64,000 nt of DNA from Glebionis coronaria (GCA_025667525.1 CM046877.1:622688262-622752261); one strand, 5' to 3'; counted from the first letter of the stretch, positions 1-11,935 are shown. The notes: generated by a model from the letters alone, not told the origin. Numbers and translations are program-made.

Positions 1-600
1 AAGGGGTTAAAGGACAAGGCATCTATCTGTACTAACCATACAAAAGGGTAGAGTGAGTAAGCCAAAACCGCAAGTGAACAAGAAGAAAGGCAAATGCAAA
101 GCTGATAAGAGCAAGCAAGTTGCGAATGATCAAAAGCCTATGTAGAACTTTGCCAAGAAGAATTAATCCCAAAAGGATGATACTTATAACTATTTCAAGG
201 CATGTGGTCACTGGTAGAGGAACTGCCCTCTTCACCTCGATGAGTTGCGAGAAATAAAGAAGAAGGCTGAGCAGAGCGATGTAGCTTCAGGTACTTTATT
301 TATGATTGAATTATTTAATTTGACATACAAGTTAAATTCTTGGGTATATGATATGGGATGCGATATTAACATTTGTAATATGCTGCAGGGATTTAAGTTG
401 GAAATGAAGCTATCTTATGGGGAACAATATCTGCAAGTGGGAAATGGTGCACAAGCAGATGTTGAAGCTATAGGAACGTTTAATTTAGTTTTACCTTCGA
501 GTTTAGTACTGATTTTAAACGATTGTCATTATGCACCTTCAATTGTTAGGGGTGTTATTTCCTTCTTGTTTGTTAAATCTTGGATTTATTCACACAATTG
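1..600 (+). pseudogene. Ty1/copia gag zinc-knuckle and protease remnant (copy 1 only)
   Basis: Decayed 3' end of gag plus the aspartic protease of a copia polyprotein; the window cuts off its start. Around 190-235 a degenerate CCHC knuckle can be read (GHW, stop, RNCP), with its first cysteine lost and a stop codon inside. The frame from 245 reads through a protease-like stretch. The catalytic Asp-Ser/Thr-Gly triad appears as Asp-Met-Gly (in WVYDMGCDINICN), so the protease is dead. It leads into the pre-integrase region after a frameshift near 550. This part lies outside the duplicated unit except for the last few hundred bases of the element, so copy 2 has no gag or protease. Confidence 0.75.
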
Positions 601-1358
601 ATAATAATGGAATTTATGTTTTTAAAGATGGTATTTTCTATTTTAATGCAATTTCTATGAATGGTGTGTTTGAAATTGACATGCATGATAATGATTCCAA
701 GTATAATACTAATTCTGTCTTTAGCATGAATTAAAAGAGAAAGTTAGACAAGAACTCTTCTTATCTTTGACATTGTAGAGTTTCCCGTATTGGGAAGACT
801 CGCATACAAAAGCTTCAACGTGAAGGTCTTTAGAAAACTATCAATGATGAATCATTTGAGAAATGTGAGTCTTGTATCTATTGGAAGATGACCAAGAAAC
901 CTTTTAATAGCAATATTAAAAGGGCTACTGATCTACTTGGTTTAATACACATTGATGTGTGTGGACCTCTTAGACACGTGTCAAGGAAAGGTGCTAGCTA
1001 CTTCTTAACATTTACGCATGATTATAGCCATTATGGTTATGTTTATTTACTTAAACATAAACATGAGGTATTTGAAACATTCAAAGTGTTTAAAGCAGAA
1101 GTAGAATTGCAACTAGGAAAGAAGATTAAAGCTCTTCGTTCTGATAGAGGTGGTGAATATTTAAGTCAAGAGTTTAAAGATTATCTAAGTGAGAATGGAA
1201 CTGTTCAGAATCTTACTTCTCCCTATACTCCACAACAAAATGGTGTATCCGAAAGGAGAAATCATACACTATTAGATATGGTGCGATCTATGTTTAATCT
1301 TACAGCTTTGCCATTATCCTTTTGGGACTATGCTTTAGAATTTGTTGTTCGCATTTAA
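601..1358 (+). pseudogene. Ty1/copia GAG-pre-integrase and integrase core, copy 1
   Basis: The pre-integrase zinc region is broken by stops before 888. From 888 the integrase catalytic core is open to 1358. The D-D-E residues are visible: Asp in IHIDVCGPL, Asp in LRSDRGGEY, and Glu in QNGVSERRNHTL. The core ends at a stop before the usual FLNMVPTKK-like continuation, which is found in another frame at about 1360-1400. The enzyme would insert element cDNA into chromosomes, but the polyprotein is split here by at least two frameshifts and several stops, so it is a fossil. The same core is repeated at 29893-30420. Confidence 0.88.
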
Positions 1359-2788
1359 ATATGGTTCCCACGAAGAAGGTTGATAAGACACCATATGAAC
1401 AATGACATGGCAAAAAGCAATATTTGTCTTATTTAAAGGTTTGGGGTTGCGAGGCGTATGCGAAACATGACTCATGTGATAAACTCCAACAACGATCTGT
1501 GGGTTACTACTTTTATTATCAACGTGAGAACAAAGTTATTGTTGCTAGGTATGGAGACTTCCTTGAAAGTGATCTTGTAAATCAAAAAGTCAATGGGAGA
1601 AATTATGATCTTGAAGAGAGTCATATAGATACAATACCTTCTGATGAAAATACTAGCGAAATAATTCCTACAGAACCCGAAAGTCTGGGAGTTCCACCAA
1701 AAATAATTCCTCTACGTAGGTCTGAAAGGACTATACGTGCACCAAGAAAACTATGTCTTAACATAGAGGATGATGATGATGATGAAGTAGGGGATCTTGG
1801 TGAACCTTCTAGTTATAAATCCGCCATACTTGATCCTGAAAAGGATAAGTGGATGGTTGCAATGGATGAGGAAATGAAATCCATGAGAATTAATAAAGTT
1901 TGGATTCTTGTAGATCAACCACCAAATGCTAAAGTAGTGAAACATAAGTGGATATACAAGAAGAAAACTGATATGGATGGTGAAGTACAACCTTATAAAG
2001 CTCGTTTAGTAGCTAACGGTTTTACACAAACCTTTGGTGTAGAATATAAGGAGACGTTTTCTCCTGTAGCAGACTTAAGATCTATTAGGATTCTCATAGC
2101 TATAGCAGCATACTATGACTACGAGATATGACAAATGGATGTTAAAACTGCCTTCTTGAACGGTTGCTTAGATGAGGATATCTATATGCAACAACTGGAA
2201 GGGTATGTTGATCTTAAGTATCCAAAACGTGTGTGCAAACTTCAAAGATCTATTTATGGTTTGAAGCAAGCATCACGTCAATGGAACAAAGAATTTAATG
2301 AAGAAATCAAGAAGTTTGGATTTATTCAAAATCGTGATGAGCCATGTGTATATCACAAAGCTAGTGAGAGTGATATAGTATTCCTAATTTTATATGTTGA
2401 TGACATATTAATCATGGGAAGTAACATTCCAAGACTTAAAGAAGTTAAGGATTATCTTTATAAATGTTTTTCTTTGAAGGATTTAGGAGCAGCTGCATAC
2501 ATTCTGGGAATTAAAATCTATCGAGATAGGAATAGACGGCTAATTGGTCTTTGTCAAGATGCTTATATTGACAAAATATTAATGAAGATGCATAATTCTA
2601 AGAAAGGTTTTCAACCTATGAAAGTTAAGCATAATGTAAGTCATGAGATGGATGCATCTACTCCTGAAAAGGAGGCTTACATGAGAAAGGTGCCTTATGC
2701 TTCGGCTGTAGGATCTATTATGTATGCTGTAAGATGCACAAGACCTGATGTGGCGTTTGCTCAGAAATTGGTCAGTCGGTACCAATAA
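1359..2788 (+). pseudogene. Ty1/copia reverse transcriptase, copy 1
   Basis: This segment holds the integrase C-terminal linker and the RT domain. The linker contains an acidic run (EDDDDDEVGDL) and the conserved WKxAMDEE-type entry to RT. RT motifs include KARLVANGFTQ, FSPVADLRSIR, the first catalytic Asp in MDVKTAFLNG, YGLKQASRQWN, and the YVDD box (ILYVDDILIMG, near 2393-2404). A TGA at 2129-2131 splits the domain exactly where copy 2 has TGG (tryptophan). The linker also seems shorter than usual for the family between KLQQRS and GYYFY, which I judge from memory. Not functional. Confidence 0.9.
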
Positions 2789-3385
2789 AATCCAGGGAAG
2801 CTCCATTAGACTGCTGTTAAACATATTCTAAAGTATTTAAGGAGTACGAAAGATATGTTTTTGGTATCTGGAGGGAAACCATACACATAATTGAATGTAA
2901 CAGGTTTCTGTGATGCGTCCTAGCAATGTGATAAATACGATACGAAGTCTCAGACGGGTTACGTGTTTGTTATCAATGGAGGAGCAGTTGACTGGAAGAG
3001 CAAGAAGTAGAAAACGATTGCAATGCATGCGACTCAATCTGAGTACATGCCTGCTTCAGAAGCTGCAATGGAAGCTGTTTGGATTACGAAGTTTATTGGA
3101 GATCTTAGAGTAATGCCTTTATTGAAAGAACCTATTGATATGTATTGTGACAATTCTGCTGCAATCATATTCGCTAATGAGTCTGGAGTCATGAAAGGCT
3201 CCAAACACTTTAGACGTAGATATCACTACGTCCGAGAACAAGTTGAAGCTCGTGAAATCAAATTATTAAAAGTTCGCACGGATGATAACGTAGCCGATCC
3301 TTTAACTAAGGTGTTGCCTATAGGAAAGGTTATTGAACATGCCAAAAGCATTGGGCTTCAATTTGCTAGCGATTTCATGCAATAA
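2789..3385 (+). pseudogene. Ty1/copia RNase H domain, copy 1
   Basis: RNase H follows RT after a stop at 2786-2788. Conserved pieces are HILKYLRSTKD, the acidic FCDAS strand (a stop follows where copia elements usually have Trp), SQTGYVF, the SEYMPASEAAMEAVW helix, MYCDNSAAI and the C-terminal RTDDNVADPLTK block, then a stop at 3385. Several stops (for example after SKK) break the frame. It normally degrades the RNA of the RNA/DNA hybrid during reverse transcription. The 3' end of the polyprotein is well defined because both copies stop at the same codon. Confidence 0.88.
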
Positions 3386-4126
3386 ATCTGTGGTTAGTAT
3401 TTGGATAAACGATGTTAAGACATTATTATCCTATTTTACATGTTTTAATCCATGAATATTATTTTGTATTCTAAATTTCAGTTGTCGATTAATAATATGG
3501 GAGTATTATTAAATTAAGACAAATCAAAATTGCGATAGAGTATGCTTGAAAGTATATTGATCAATTTGGGATGATATTCGATGAATCGAATATTGGACTT
3601 ATCCCAACTATATGATTATACTTTATGAATCTTTGTCTTCAAGTATATCATAAATAGTTATCCTCTGACCTGAGATACCAGAAAACTGTCATGGATCTAG
3701 TGCATCTCTGTGAAATAATCTAACGTTAAACGTAACTGGTAGCTATAAGGGTTATTTTCAGAAGTGTTGCAAAATTCATAGGTTTTGCTTGTAGTCAATA
3801 TGAAATTTATTTCCTCCAATTTGTTTTGGAGTTTTTAATACAACTGGGCCCCTCATGGGATTAATAAGAAGTTTGTGTGGCCGCACCCAAATGTGTTTTG
3901 GTAATCTTGCTGAATCTGTGAACGAGAAACAAAATGGTTAATGAAAGGAATGACTAAGATCCATATCCTTATTAACGTTGTATTAGAAATAAAAGGATAA
4001 TAATAATGATGAATCATTAAAAGGTTTTATCCATGAGACCTTACTTGAGTCGTACTAGAGGCATCGGCGTACATCTAGAAGCTAACCGACGTGATCACAC
4101 TATTTGAAATATGTCAAAGTGAGAGC
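3386..4126. other. Copia 3' untranslated region, no gene
   Basis: AT-rich DNA between the pol stop and the putative polypurine tract. No open frame or structured RNA was recognised. It is repeated at 32448-33188 with about 2% differences in the stretch checked. Confidence 0.5.
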
Positions 4127-4735
4127 TGAAAGTTTATGGACTTATATATTTAATAGTCGTGTGTTTGGATCGAACTCGGGATTACGGGATTGCACACAAT
4201 ACGTATAGAGTTAATTTATTTAATAAATATATTTATATGTTTATTAAATTTAAATCGAGCTATAACTTTATACGAACGTTAAGTATTAAGAGTTAAGGTT
4301 TAATGGTCGTTATGGAATTAAATAGAAGAGGAAAGAAAAGTTCGGGACACCCCTTAAGTCGGAGGAGAAGGAATTTTTATTTAACTTTGTTTACTTGGAC
4401 TACAAGTTCTTAAGCATATATAAACAAACCCATACCCTCGTAATTCTTTACACCATAAATCTTGTCTTCTCTCCCTCTCTCCTTGCGATCGCCGGCCAAA
4501 CACACCGTTAGGGTTCTTTGGTTTTAGATTTTGCTATTTAGTCAAGTCCTAGCCCCTCTCTAGGGTTGATTATTACATTAGACGTTGTAGCTCGGTTGTA
4601 GCTCGGTTTACACGTACTAGCATTACGAATAACTCGTCGTAATACATGTGTACCAGAACGTAATATAGTCTTACGTTAGACTATATCTTGGTGAATTAGT
4701 TCTTGTTTGTGGGAATTGCTTAGCAAAAGGTATGT
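4127..4735 (+). mobile_element. Candidate 3' LTR of the decayed copia element, copy 1
   Basis: About 740 bp after the pol stop a purine tract (AAAGTGAGAG here, AAAGTGGGAG in copy 2) is followed by TGAAAG, as expected for a PPT next to a TG-starting LTR. Within it are a TATA box (CATATATAAAC, about 4413) and CT-rich leader sequence. The 5' LTR lies outside the window, so the right end is a guess. Confidence 0.35.
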
Positions 4736-5334
4736 AACCCTAATTCGATTAATTATAATTGTGTTAATTATAATCTTGTCAAAGTTCACTTCCACTATAT
4801 GTGCTTTGATCTTGTTTAAGGTTTTTATTATAGTTCTGAACTTTATAAACCTTTAAAAAAAAATCCATATTTAAGCGATGATAACAAGGGACAGTCACCG
4901 GCAAACAAAACCATACACACACCCATAAATCGACACATACACACGGTTGGTTCTCGACCAAGAATTTGAAACATTAATTGGCTATCGCATGTAAGTAATT
5001 GATTCATATTATTTGTTCAAAAAAAATTTATTCATATTTAGCTTGTTGAATATTTGGTGATGATATTGAGAATTTTTGGGTTTCTGTTCTATCCGTTTAA
5101 TCGAGGATTGTAACCGGGGTCTTGATCGAAATGACGAGTAGGGCGATTTATTTCTACTGAAGTATCAGATAAAATTTCTATGAAAGGTTTTAGGGTTTGT
5201 GTTTACTATTGATTGTTAACCATTCTTTGTTGCTTGTTGTAGTTTACAGTAATTTTTAGATTTAATTAGGATACATTCTTTGTTGCATGTTGTGTGTTAT
5301 GACGTTGATGTAATATGGCTGGATTAGTTATACA
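4736..5334. other. Non-coding flank, nothing recognised
   Basis: AT-rich sequence, duplicated in copy 2, with no coding or structural signal that I can support. It ends at the left target-site duplication of the following MITE. Confidence 0.4.
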
Positions 5335-5917
5335 CAATGTTTTAAAACCCGAGTTTTTAGTTGACCCGGTCTAGTGACCGGTTCACGGGTCAACCGGTTC
5401 AACCGATTGAACCGCCGGGTCAACCCGATTTTATATATATGTTTATTTTTTTTATATATTTAGTATATAATATTGTATAATCTTATAACTTGTCTTACGT
5501 CAAGTTAAATCGATGAAAAATATATAAATTTTTATTTAATATATATAACACTATAGAAAATGTATGAAAAAATAATTAATTTATATTTATAATTTGTATT
5601 AAACCATAATAAAACAATATTAGTTTATGTTTTAAGTTAGTTTTAATTTTATTTTAACTAACAATAATCAGTGGTACTTAAATTTATCTTTAAAATTTAG
5701 AAATATTTATGGAAAAAAAGTTTTTAAAAATATTTTTTATAAAAAATTATGACCCGACCGGGTTTATCAAACTGGATCAACCCGGGTCAACGAAAAACCG
5801 GCGGTTCAATCCGGTTCTTAAACAAGCAAAAATCCGGTCACATCCGGCCCGGTCTCCGAGCCGGTTCACGGTTCAACCGGTTCAACCGGCCGGGTCAACC
5901 CGGTTTTTAAAACATTG
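5335..5917. mobile_element. hAT-type MITE (583 bp), copy 1
   Basis: A non-coding element with terminal inverted repeats CAATGTTTTAAAA and its complement, flanked by a perfect 8-bp target duplication GTTATACA (5327-5334 and 5918-5925). The subterminal 100 bp on each side are rich in GGTTCAACCGG/GGGTCAACCCGG motifs in opposite orientation; the middle is very AT-rich. The 8-bp TSD points to the hAT superfamily. It has no transposase and would need one in trans. Copy 2 has the same insertion at the same site, so it is older than the duplication. Confidence 0.88.
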
Positions 5918-5925
5918 GTTATACA

Positions 5926-7800
5926 TTATTTATCACATATTTCATTTACTTTTTGTTAATGTACTGTTGATTTTTTGCTTATTAAGTGGACGTTAAGGTT
6001 TCAATTTTGTCTTTTTTGGTTCGATTTACCTTGTTTTGTACAAATTTCATCTGTTTGTGAGGTGTGATATGAATTATCTGTTAAAAAAAAGTGGAGGTTA
6101 GGATGTGGATTTTTTTCCTGTCATATTGTCTCGTTTACTTTTTTTAATGTATTGTTGATTTTTTGCTTATTAAGTGAAGGCTAGGATGTTTGTCAATTAG
6201 CGGAGAAGTTTTTTAGAACGGTGAACAGTGAAAAAGAACATTTAATTTTTAATGTTTGTTTGTCAAAAGAAGCGATGAACATGTTTCACTGCTACTACTT
6301 ATAATTACCGCTCATTGATACCTCATTTCAACCAACACACCTTAAGTAGAGGTTGGATATTATGGTTTCTTTGTTTATTTAGTAGAGGTTAGGTTGTAGC
6401 TTATGGTGTGTACGTTATTTGTTGAATTAGGTGAAAAAGGTATATGCACGCGATAAAATAGTATGTAGTTTGTTTGATTTCAGGACGGAGGTGTCGGGTT
6501 TTCCATTTTCGATTATCTTGATTTGGTTTTCAAGAAGTGTAAAAATGATAATGCCGAGCTGATATAAGCATTGTATAGAGTAACTTATATAGAGCATAGA
6601 ATTAGCGTAATTTCATGTGATCAAATTAGTTGTGGTGTTTTAGATCACGCTTAAAGAACAGGCTTCGTTGGTATCGTGTGGGCGAAGCCTTTTATAATTG
6701 CTGGAAGCGCGATCCTTTCTGGCATGTATGTTTTAGTTTCTGGTTTATTGTGTTGGTTTTGTAAGTTTAATTTATATGATCTTTTGATTTGGTATGATGA
6801 TTTGGTAACATATTTAGTTACGCTTTTTGATAAGTAAAAAATTTAGAAAACATAGAATCATGTCATTTTCTGGTAGCCACTATGATTCTTAGTCGATGTA
6901 CCCATGGTTTTATAAATTTGAACCATTATTTTTTATAGAGATATTTTTATTAGATTGCATTACCATCTTGATCGTCGTCATCTTTAGCATCATGATGATT
7001 ATTTATCTCAATAGTCTCTTGAAGCTTGATTTCTTAACTTGTGCTCAGACGTTAAATGTGTACAAACTAGAAGTGTTCACGGTTCAATTCGGTTAGTTGA
7101 AAGATTTGAACTTGGGCAATTCATTTTACCAATAAACTGAACCATAATAGGTGAAGGTGGCTAATCGGACATATGGTTATCCGAAATGAGCGGTTATATA
7201 TAGTATGATAAATTGAGCTGGAACATAAGATGTTACTTTAGTAAAATTAATAATCATCGAATAAATAAATTAAAGTCATACTGAAGTTATTCTCGACACA
7301 AAAATCTCATTAAGTTAACATACAACCAGAAATATTTATTCGATTTTTATAGATCACAACCACGTTAATCAGTGTTCAGACATATATTCAAAGTTGATTA
7401 CTAAATATTTACATTAGAAATAAAAAGTCGTTATACATTAAGAGCAATGCAAGAAATTAACAATTGTATAAATATTTTAATATTTAGTTAAAAAATTCAT
7501 GTACATCGGCAAATATCTAAAAGTACTAACAGTAGGTTATTTCGGTTTCGAATTGAACGGTTCAACTCGGTTTAGTAACTGAACCATGATTATCGAGTTA
7601 TTTCGGTTTCAAATTGAACGGTTCGACTCGATTTCTCGATTTTTTCGTATTACAAACAAATAAAGTTATAGGTTAATAGATTTTTGATGTAAAATGTGTC
7701 ATAGAATATAGATAAGTTCAATTAGATGCGCACATCTCTAAAAGTTACTTCTTTAGGTATCAAAGTTTGTACAACTCCATGTTTATGATAGTTTTCTATT
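5926..7800. other. Non-coding stretch with short direct repeats
   Basis: No gene is recognised. A roughly 40-bp direct repeat around GATTTTTTGCTTATTAAGTG occurs near 5957-6000 and again near 6146-6186. From 7075 to 7640 there are several copies of GGTTCAATTCGGTT-like sequence in both orientations, probably an old degraded MITE whose ends I cannot place. Short open frames (for example 6896-7096) are conserved between copies only at the level of the surrounding DNA. Confidence 0.45.
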
Positions 7801-7808
7801 AGTAGAAG

Positions 7809-8124
7809 CATGGGTGAGCATTTGGATCGTCGGATCTGACCGGACCGAAAAACCGAACCAGACCAGATCGAACCGAATTTCGGTTCGGACCTCGGTCTGA
7901 CATTTTTGACCATTTCGGTCCTTAGTCCGGTCAGTCCGGTCCAGTCTGGTTCGGTCTTACCAAAAACCGGTCGATTATGCCTAATAGAATCGAACCGGAT
8001 CGAATACCGAATCGGACCGGACCATTTCGATCCGGTCTCGATCTGAGGTTTTGTACCATTTCGATTCTCAGTCTGATCTGATTTTAGTCTGTCCGGTATG
8101 GTCCCGGTCTATTGCTCAGCCCTA
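7809..8124. mobile_element. hAT-type MITE (316 bp), copy 1
   Basis: Flanked by perfect 8-bp target duplications AGTAGAAG (7801-7808 and 8125-8132). The imperfect terminal inverted repeats carry the hAT-like core GGGTGAGCA at the left and TGCTCAGCCC at the right. The interior is a GC-richer patchwork of CCGGACCGAAAAACCG-like motifs in both orientations. It has no coding capacity. The orthologous insertion in copy 2 spans 36853-37168. Confidence 0.88.
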
Positions 8125-8309
8125 AGTAGAAGTAGCGATATGAGGCACTCATTATGTCGTCTAACATTTGATTGCACTTTATTTGTATCGTATTTATAAG
8201 TAATGTTTTAAATTATTTTGGCGAACAATGTTAAAATGTTGTTTTATTCTCTGTGCGTGGCGAATGATTTTATTTGGTTGTAATATTTGTGACCGCATAA
8301 CTCATTGTA

Positions 8310-10778
8310 TTACCCCTTTAATACATTAAGGGGAATGAAAATTCATGAATAAACAATAATATAAGTTTTGTGAGAAGAGCAGTAACCCAAAGAATATACT
8401 CCGTCCATCTGGCATCTCCCATTTCTTCAACACATCTCCACCATTGCTTTATAATCTCTCCCAACCGTCCATTCACTAGATTGAGATCTTGACCTTCGAT
8501 TGTGTGGAAAATTGAATCATAGGTATGGGTTCAGTTCACAAACCCTCTTTGTAACCGTTCGATCGGTTGTCCCAAAGTCTTTATCTGCCCCTTTTTATAG
8601 CCATAGATCTTTTGTGATCCATAAAACAAGATCTTAGCCGTCTGTTGATTGGAAATGCATAGTCAGGCTTCGTATAATTGGATCCCACTATTATTTTCTC
8701 TCTGAAACATATACATATCACTCTTTATCTCCCTCTCTCAAATAACTCAGATCTACTTTTGATCGGATCCATATCAAACGGCGTCGCTTCTAATCAAGAT
8801 TCATGTACCACTCATGAATGTAAGTTTATTTTGTTAATTATAAGTATCGATCATCATTGAATTAGGGTTTCAATACAAATTTAGATAAACATGAACTTTG
8901 GGGCTTTTGTTTAGATTGGTTTAATTTGATCTAACTTTTTGTTAATATGAATTTTCTTTGTTTTTGTTGATATTTTTATGCAGGAGGAGGAATGCGGATT
9001 TGGGATTAGTATTCCTAATTATTTCTTTAATGAGCAAGTAAGTGCAAAAACAATTGTACCTGTTTTTTAGTTTTTGTTATAAAGATTGAATTTTTTGTTT
9101 CTTGATGATTTTTTATGGTGATTTTGTTGAAAATTTAGGTTGTTCTTTAGAAATATAGATAAAATAATGATTTTGATTTTAGGTTGTAAACGAGTTGAAG
9201 ATAAGCTGGTGGTTCGGATGTGGACTATGTCAAGAGACGGTTTTATGGATTGCGATACATTTCTGAGGTATAATATCTTTTTCTTTAGTTTTAATTTCTG
9301 ACTTTTCAGCTAATTTGAGATGAGCATCATTACAAGTGTCATACTTATGGAATGGAAATATTTACGGTTGCAGGGCGTTTTTCATGTCTTTAGCAACCAG
9401 CTTATGTAACCCGCTGATGGCTTAACTGATTTAGGGCGGGTAGCGAATGTGATCGGTTTCTGATGGTGTAACGATATATTGGCGATGATAAAAGATGCGT
9501 GTATGGAACATTTTGGTAACCCTGCTTTGGCAGAACCCGTATCTTGGCGAGGCGACCATGTGGTCGCAGCCATGATGGGTTTTGGGTACGCCTTTCATTC
9601 TGCCATCTATGACCTCTAAATGCATATAGAACATGTGATGTTTCGTGTTTGTTACCTTTGCTGGCTCTTTTAACTTATGAGGTTTTTATAAATTACAAGT
9701 TTGAATTGATACCATTATCCTCACGTGTAGCAAATTCCTTTATCGGATTGGAATGTAAATTTAGGAGGCTGTGATGAGTCACGGTGCGATTGATTAAAGT
9801 TGAGATTCTCCGCGGATTGGCGGGGCAAATCTCTAGATTTGCATCCATGTCGGAATAAATTTTAGAGATATTGGTTGTTAACACCCTTTGTTGCCCCGAT
9901 CTCTTCATTGCCGCCGTTTGGTGGGTGGTGTTGTTGATCGGCTGGTGATGATGGGTGGAGTTTTAATCACCATCAAACAAAAAATGGCATATTCATGAAT
10001 ATCTAGATGAAGGATTGTAGCAGCTCTGACTGATCTTGCGATCTTCTGCAAAGTGCAATCACCAGCATAAGGTTGTAAATAAATTTGTTATTTTGATTGA
10101 GTTTTACTAATCTTTCGATTTTCATTGTTTCTTTTGGTTGTGTTTACTTTTTTAATTTTAAACGATGCTTGGGTGACAGTTGGAAGATGTCTTAGCAGTC
10201 AAGCTATCTAAACATTAAGGAATACTCAAACTTTGATCTAAACTTTTTAGCCGGTTTGATGTTTTTTATCTATCTCATATTTTTTCTAGCTTTTTTATTA
10301 GGGTTGATGGGGTTTCACCAATTGATTTTATAAAAATCCATCTCAAATCAAATGCTTTTGTCTTTGACCCAGATCACTGTTGATGATGGGTAGATTAGGT
10401 AGGTCGGCTGGTGATTGTTGGTCGGCTGGTGATGATAGGTAGATTAGGTAGGTCTTTTGTTTTATGAGCTATTTTCATTTGTTAAATTTTTTATGCCCGT
10501 GTGACACTAGGATAGGCTTACGAGCTGCAAAAGGGTGTTTGATATCTATTCCATATAAATTTTATTGACATATTATGCTTATTATGCGCTGATACTTGGT
10601 CGATGTTTGGGTTGTTTATTCAAACAACGACCAGGCATTGGAAAAAATGTACTTTCGGTGGTTTGTTTTAAAGTGGCATTTGTGTGTGTTGCTGTGAGGC
10701 AGTTTTTACGAGTACATAGGTGTGTTCCATGTACTTAGGTGAGCTCGAATGAAAATGAGATTATTACATCTCGGTAGA
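8310..10778. other. Helitron H1 left interior: exon-like fragments, no intact gene
   Basis: No intact gene. Short stretches bounded by splice-like signals are seen. One runs from after TTTTTATGCAG (about 8984) to the GAGCAAG/GTAAG-like boundary near 9040. Another runs from about 9183 to 9268. They could be captured exons, but I cannot name a source. A 31-bp unit around GGTCGGCTGGTGATGAT repeats near 9938 and 10380-10460. One hairpin repeat (9541-9574) is described separately. Confidence 0.4.
9541..9574. repeat. Hairpin repeat in Helitron H1, unit 1
   Basis: ATCTTGGCGAGGC leads into a perfect 7-bp stem (GCGACCA at 9552-9558, TGGTCGC at 9561-9567), then AGCCATG. The flanks match the hairpin repeats in HB1 and HB2, while the stem has its own sequence. 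The downstream context GGGTTTTGGGTAC is shared with unit 2. Confidence 0.75.
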
Positions 10779-10783
10779 GTGAG

Positions 10784-11115
10784 TGTTAGAAATACGTTTT
10801 AACGTATATTAGAAGTATCGGTCACTCCACAATAGTATTTATGTTGTAATAGCTCGTAGTTAGAAAATAGTCATTAGTTGCTTATTAACTTAAGTAAGAA
10901 CCGGTCCATGGGCTTGTCATGGACCGGCCCAAGCCCAATGTAAGGCTTGGAGTATAAATACCCCTTTCCACCATGGAAAGGGGTTGGTTGTTGTTTCATT
11001 TTGCACTTTCATAGTAATAAAATCATACACATTTTCTCTCACTTTCTCTCTCTAGTTTCTCTCACTAGAAAACATCAACCCACTTCATAGATTCATAGGT
11101 TATCAATATTCTACA
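10784..11115 (+). mobile_element. E1 5' LTR
   Basis: Begins TGTTAGAAATACG and ends ATTCTACA. A TATA-like GAGTATAAATACC lies near 10952 with CT-rich leader sequence downstream. The 3' LTR (20135-20466) is the same except for one base (TTAGTTG versus TTAATTG). Confidence 0.95.
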
Positions 11116-11117
11116 TT

Positions 11118-11130
11118 TGGTATCAAGAGC
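11118..11130 (+). promoter_or_regulatory. E1 primer-binding site (tRNA-Met type)
   Basis: TGGTATCAAGAGC two bases after the 5' LTR resembles the initiator-Met primer site usual in copia elements (TGGTATCAGAGC) with one extra A. E2 has the same variant. Confidence 0.8.
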
Positions 11131-11361
11131 TATGGGGTGATTTAAGGTAAGGATTGTGTTGCTTTTTTAGTTTTTGAATCAATTAGTGATCTTTAGAAAA
11201 AATCAATCTTGAATCTTGTTGTTTTTGGTGTTTTTGTTATTGGGATTGATTGATAAGGATTGGGTTTAGCTTATTTTGGTAAAAATCATAAAACTTTTTG
11301 TGGTTTTGGATCAAAAATCGGGGTTAAAAGCTGCTTTTTAAGTCTCGGAAACATTTTTTTC

Positions 11362-11935
11362 CAGAACTTTCCGAATAGGATTCCGAATAGGAGGATTTTC
11401 AGTATAGAAAGTTTATTCCGAATAGGATTCCGAATAGGAGGATTTTCAGTATAGAAAGTTTATTCCGAATAGGAGGATTTTCAGTATAGAAGGTTTATTC
11501 CGAATAGGGATTCCGAATAGGAGAAATATTCAGAATAGAAGAAGTTTCCGCATAAACTTTCCGGATAGAAGAGTTTTTCCGAATAGCAGCAATTTTTCCG
11601 AATAGCAGAAATCTTTCCGCATAGCCAAAAACTTTCCGAATAGCCTATATCTTTCCGAATAGCCAGATTTTTCCGAATAGCCAAAATTTTTCCGCATAGG
11701 AGAAATATTCCGAATATCTTTCCGAATTGCCCATCATTCCGAATAGGAGGTTTTTTCCGAATAAGCCAAATTGCCAGATATTCCGAATTGAAGAAAATAT
11801 TCCGCATAAGGGGTTTTCCGCATAAGGGTTATTCAGCATAGAGTTTATTCCGAATAGGGCATTTTCAGCATAGGATTATTCCGAATAGGTGTTATTCCGA
11901 ATAGGGTTTATTCTGAGTTTGGGTTATTCCGTATA
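11362..11935 (+). repeat. E1 leader array of TTCCGAATAG motifs
   Basis: About 570 bp between the primer site and gag with roughly 25-30 copies of TTCCGAATAG or one-base variants (TTCCGCATAG, TTCAGCATAG), spaced 15-30 bp. The first 130 bp also form a longer tandem unit of about 47-57 bp. The frames are incidental. It lies in the transcribed leader. Confidence 0.9.

Noticed and set aside
5709..5996. 95-codon frame within the hAT-type MITE
   Set aside because: Extends over the MITE's right terminal repeats; no domain and absent as a clean frame in copy 2.
10784..11115. The two copies of the 332-bp sequence as an independent dispersed repeat
   Set aside because: TG...CA ends, primer site, polypurine tract and matching 5-bp TSD show they are a pair of LTRs.
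11481..11839. Minus-strand frames in the E1 leader
   Set aside because: Generated by the TTCCGAATAG array; no start context or domain.
11362..11935. Heat-shock element array
   Set aside because: Canonical heat-shock elements have TTC-nn-GAA with two bases between half sites; the motif here is TTC-C-GAA with one, so I do not assign it.
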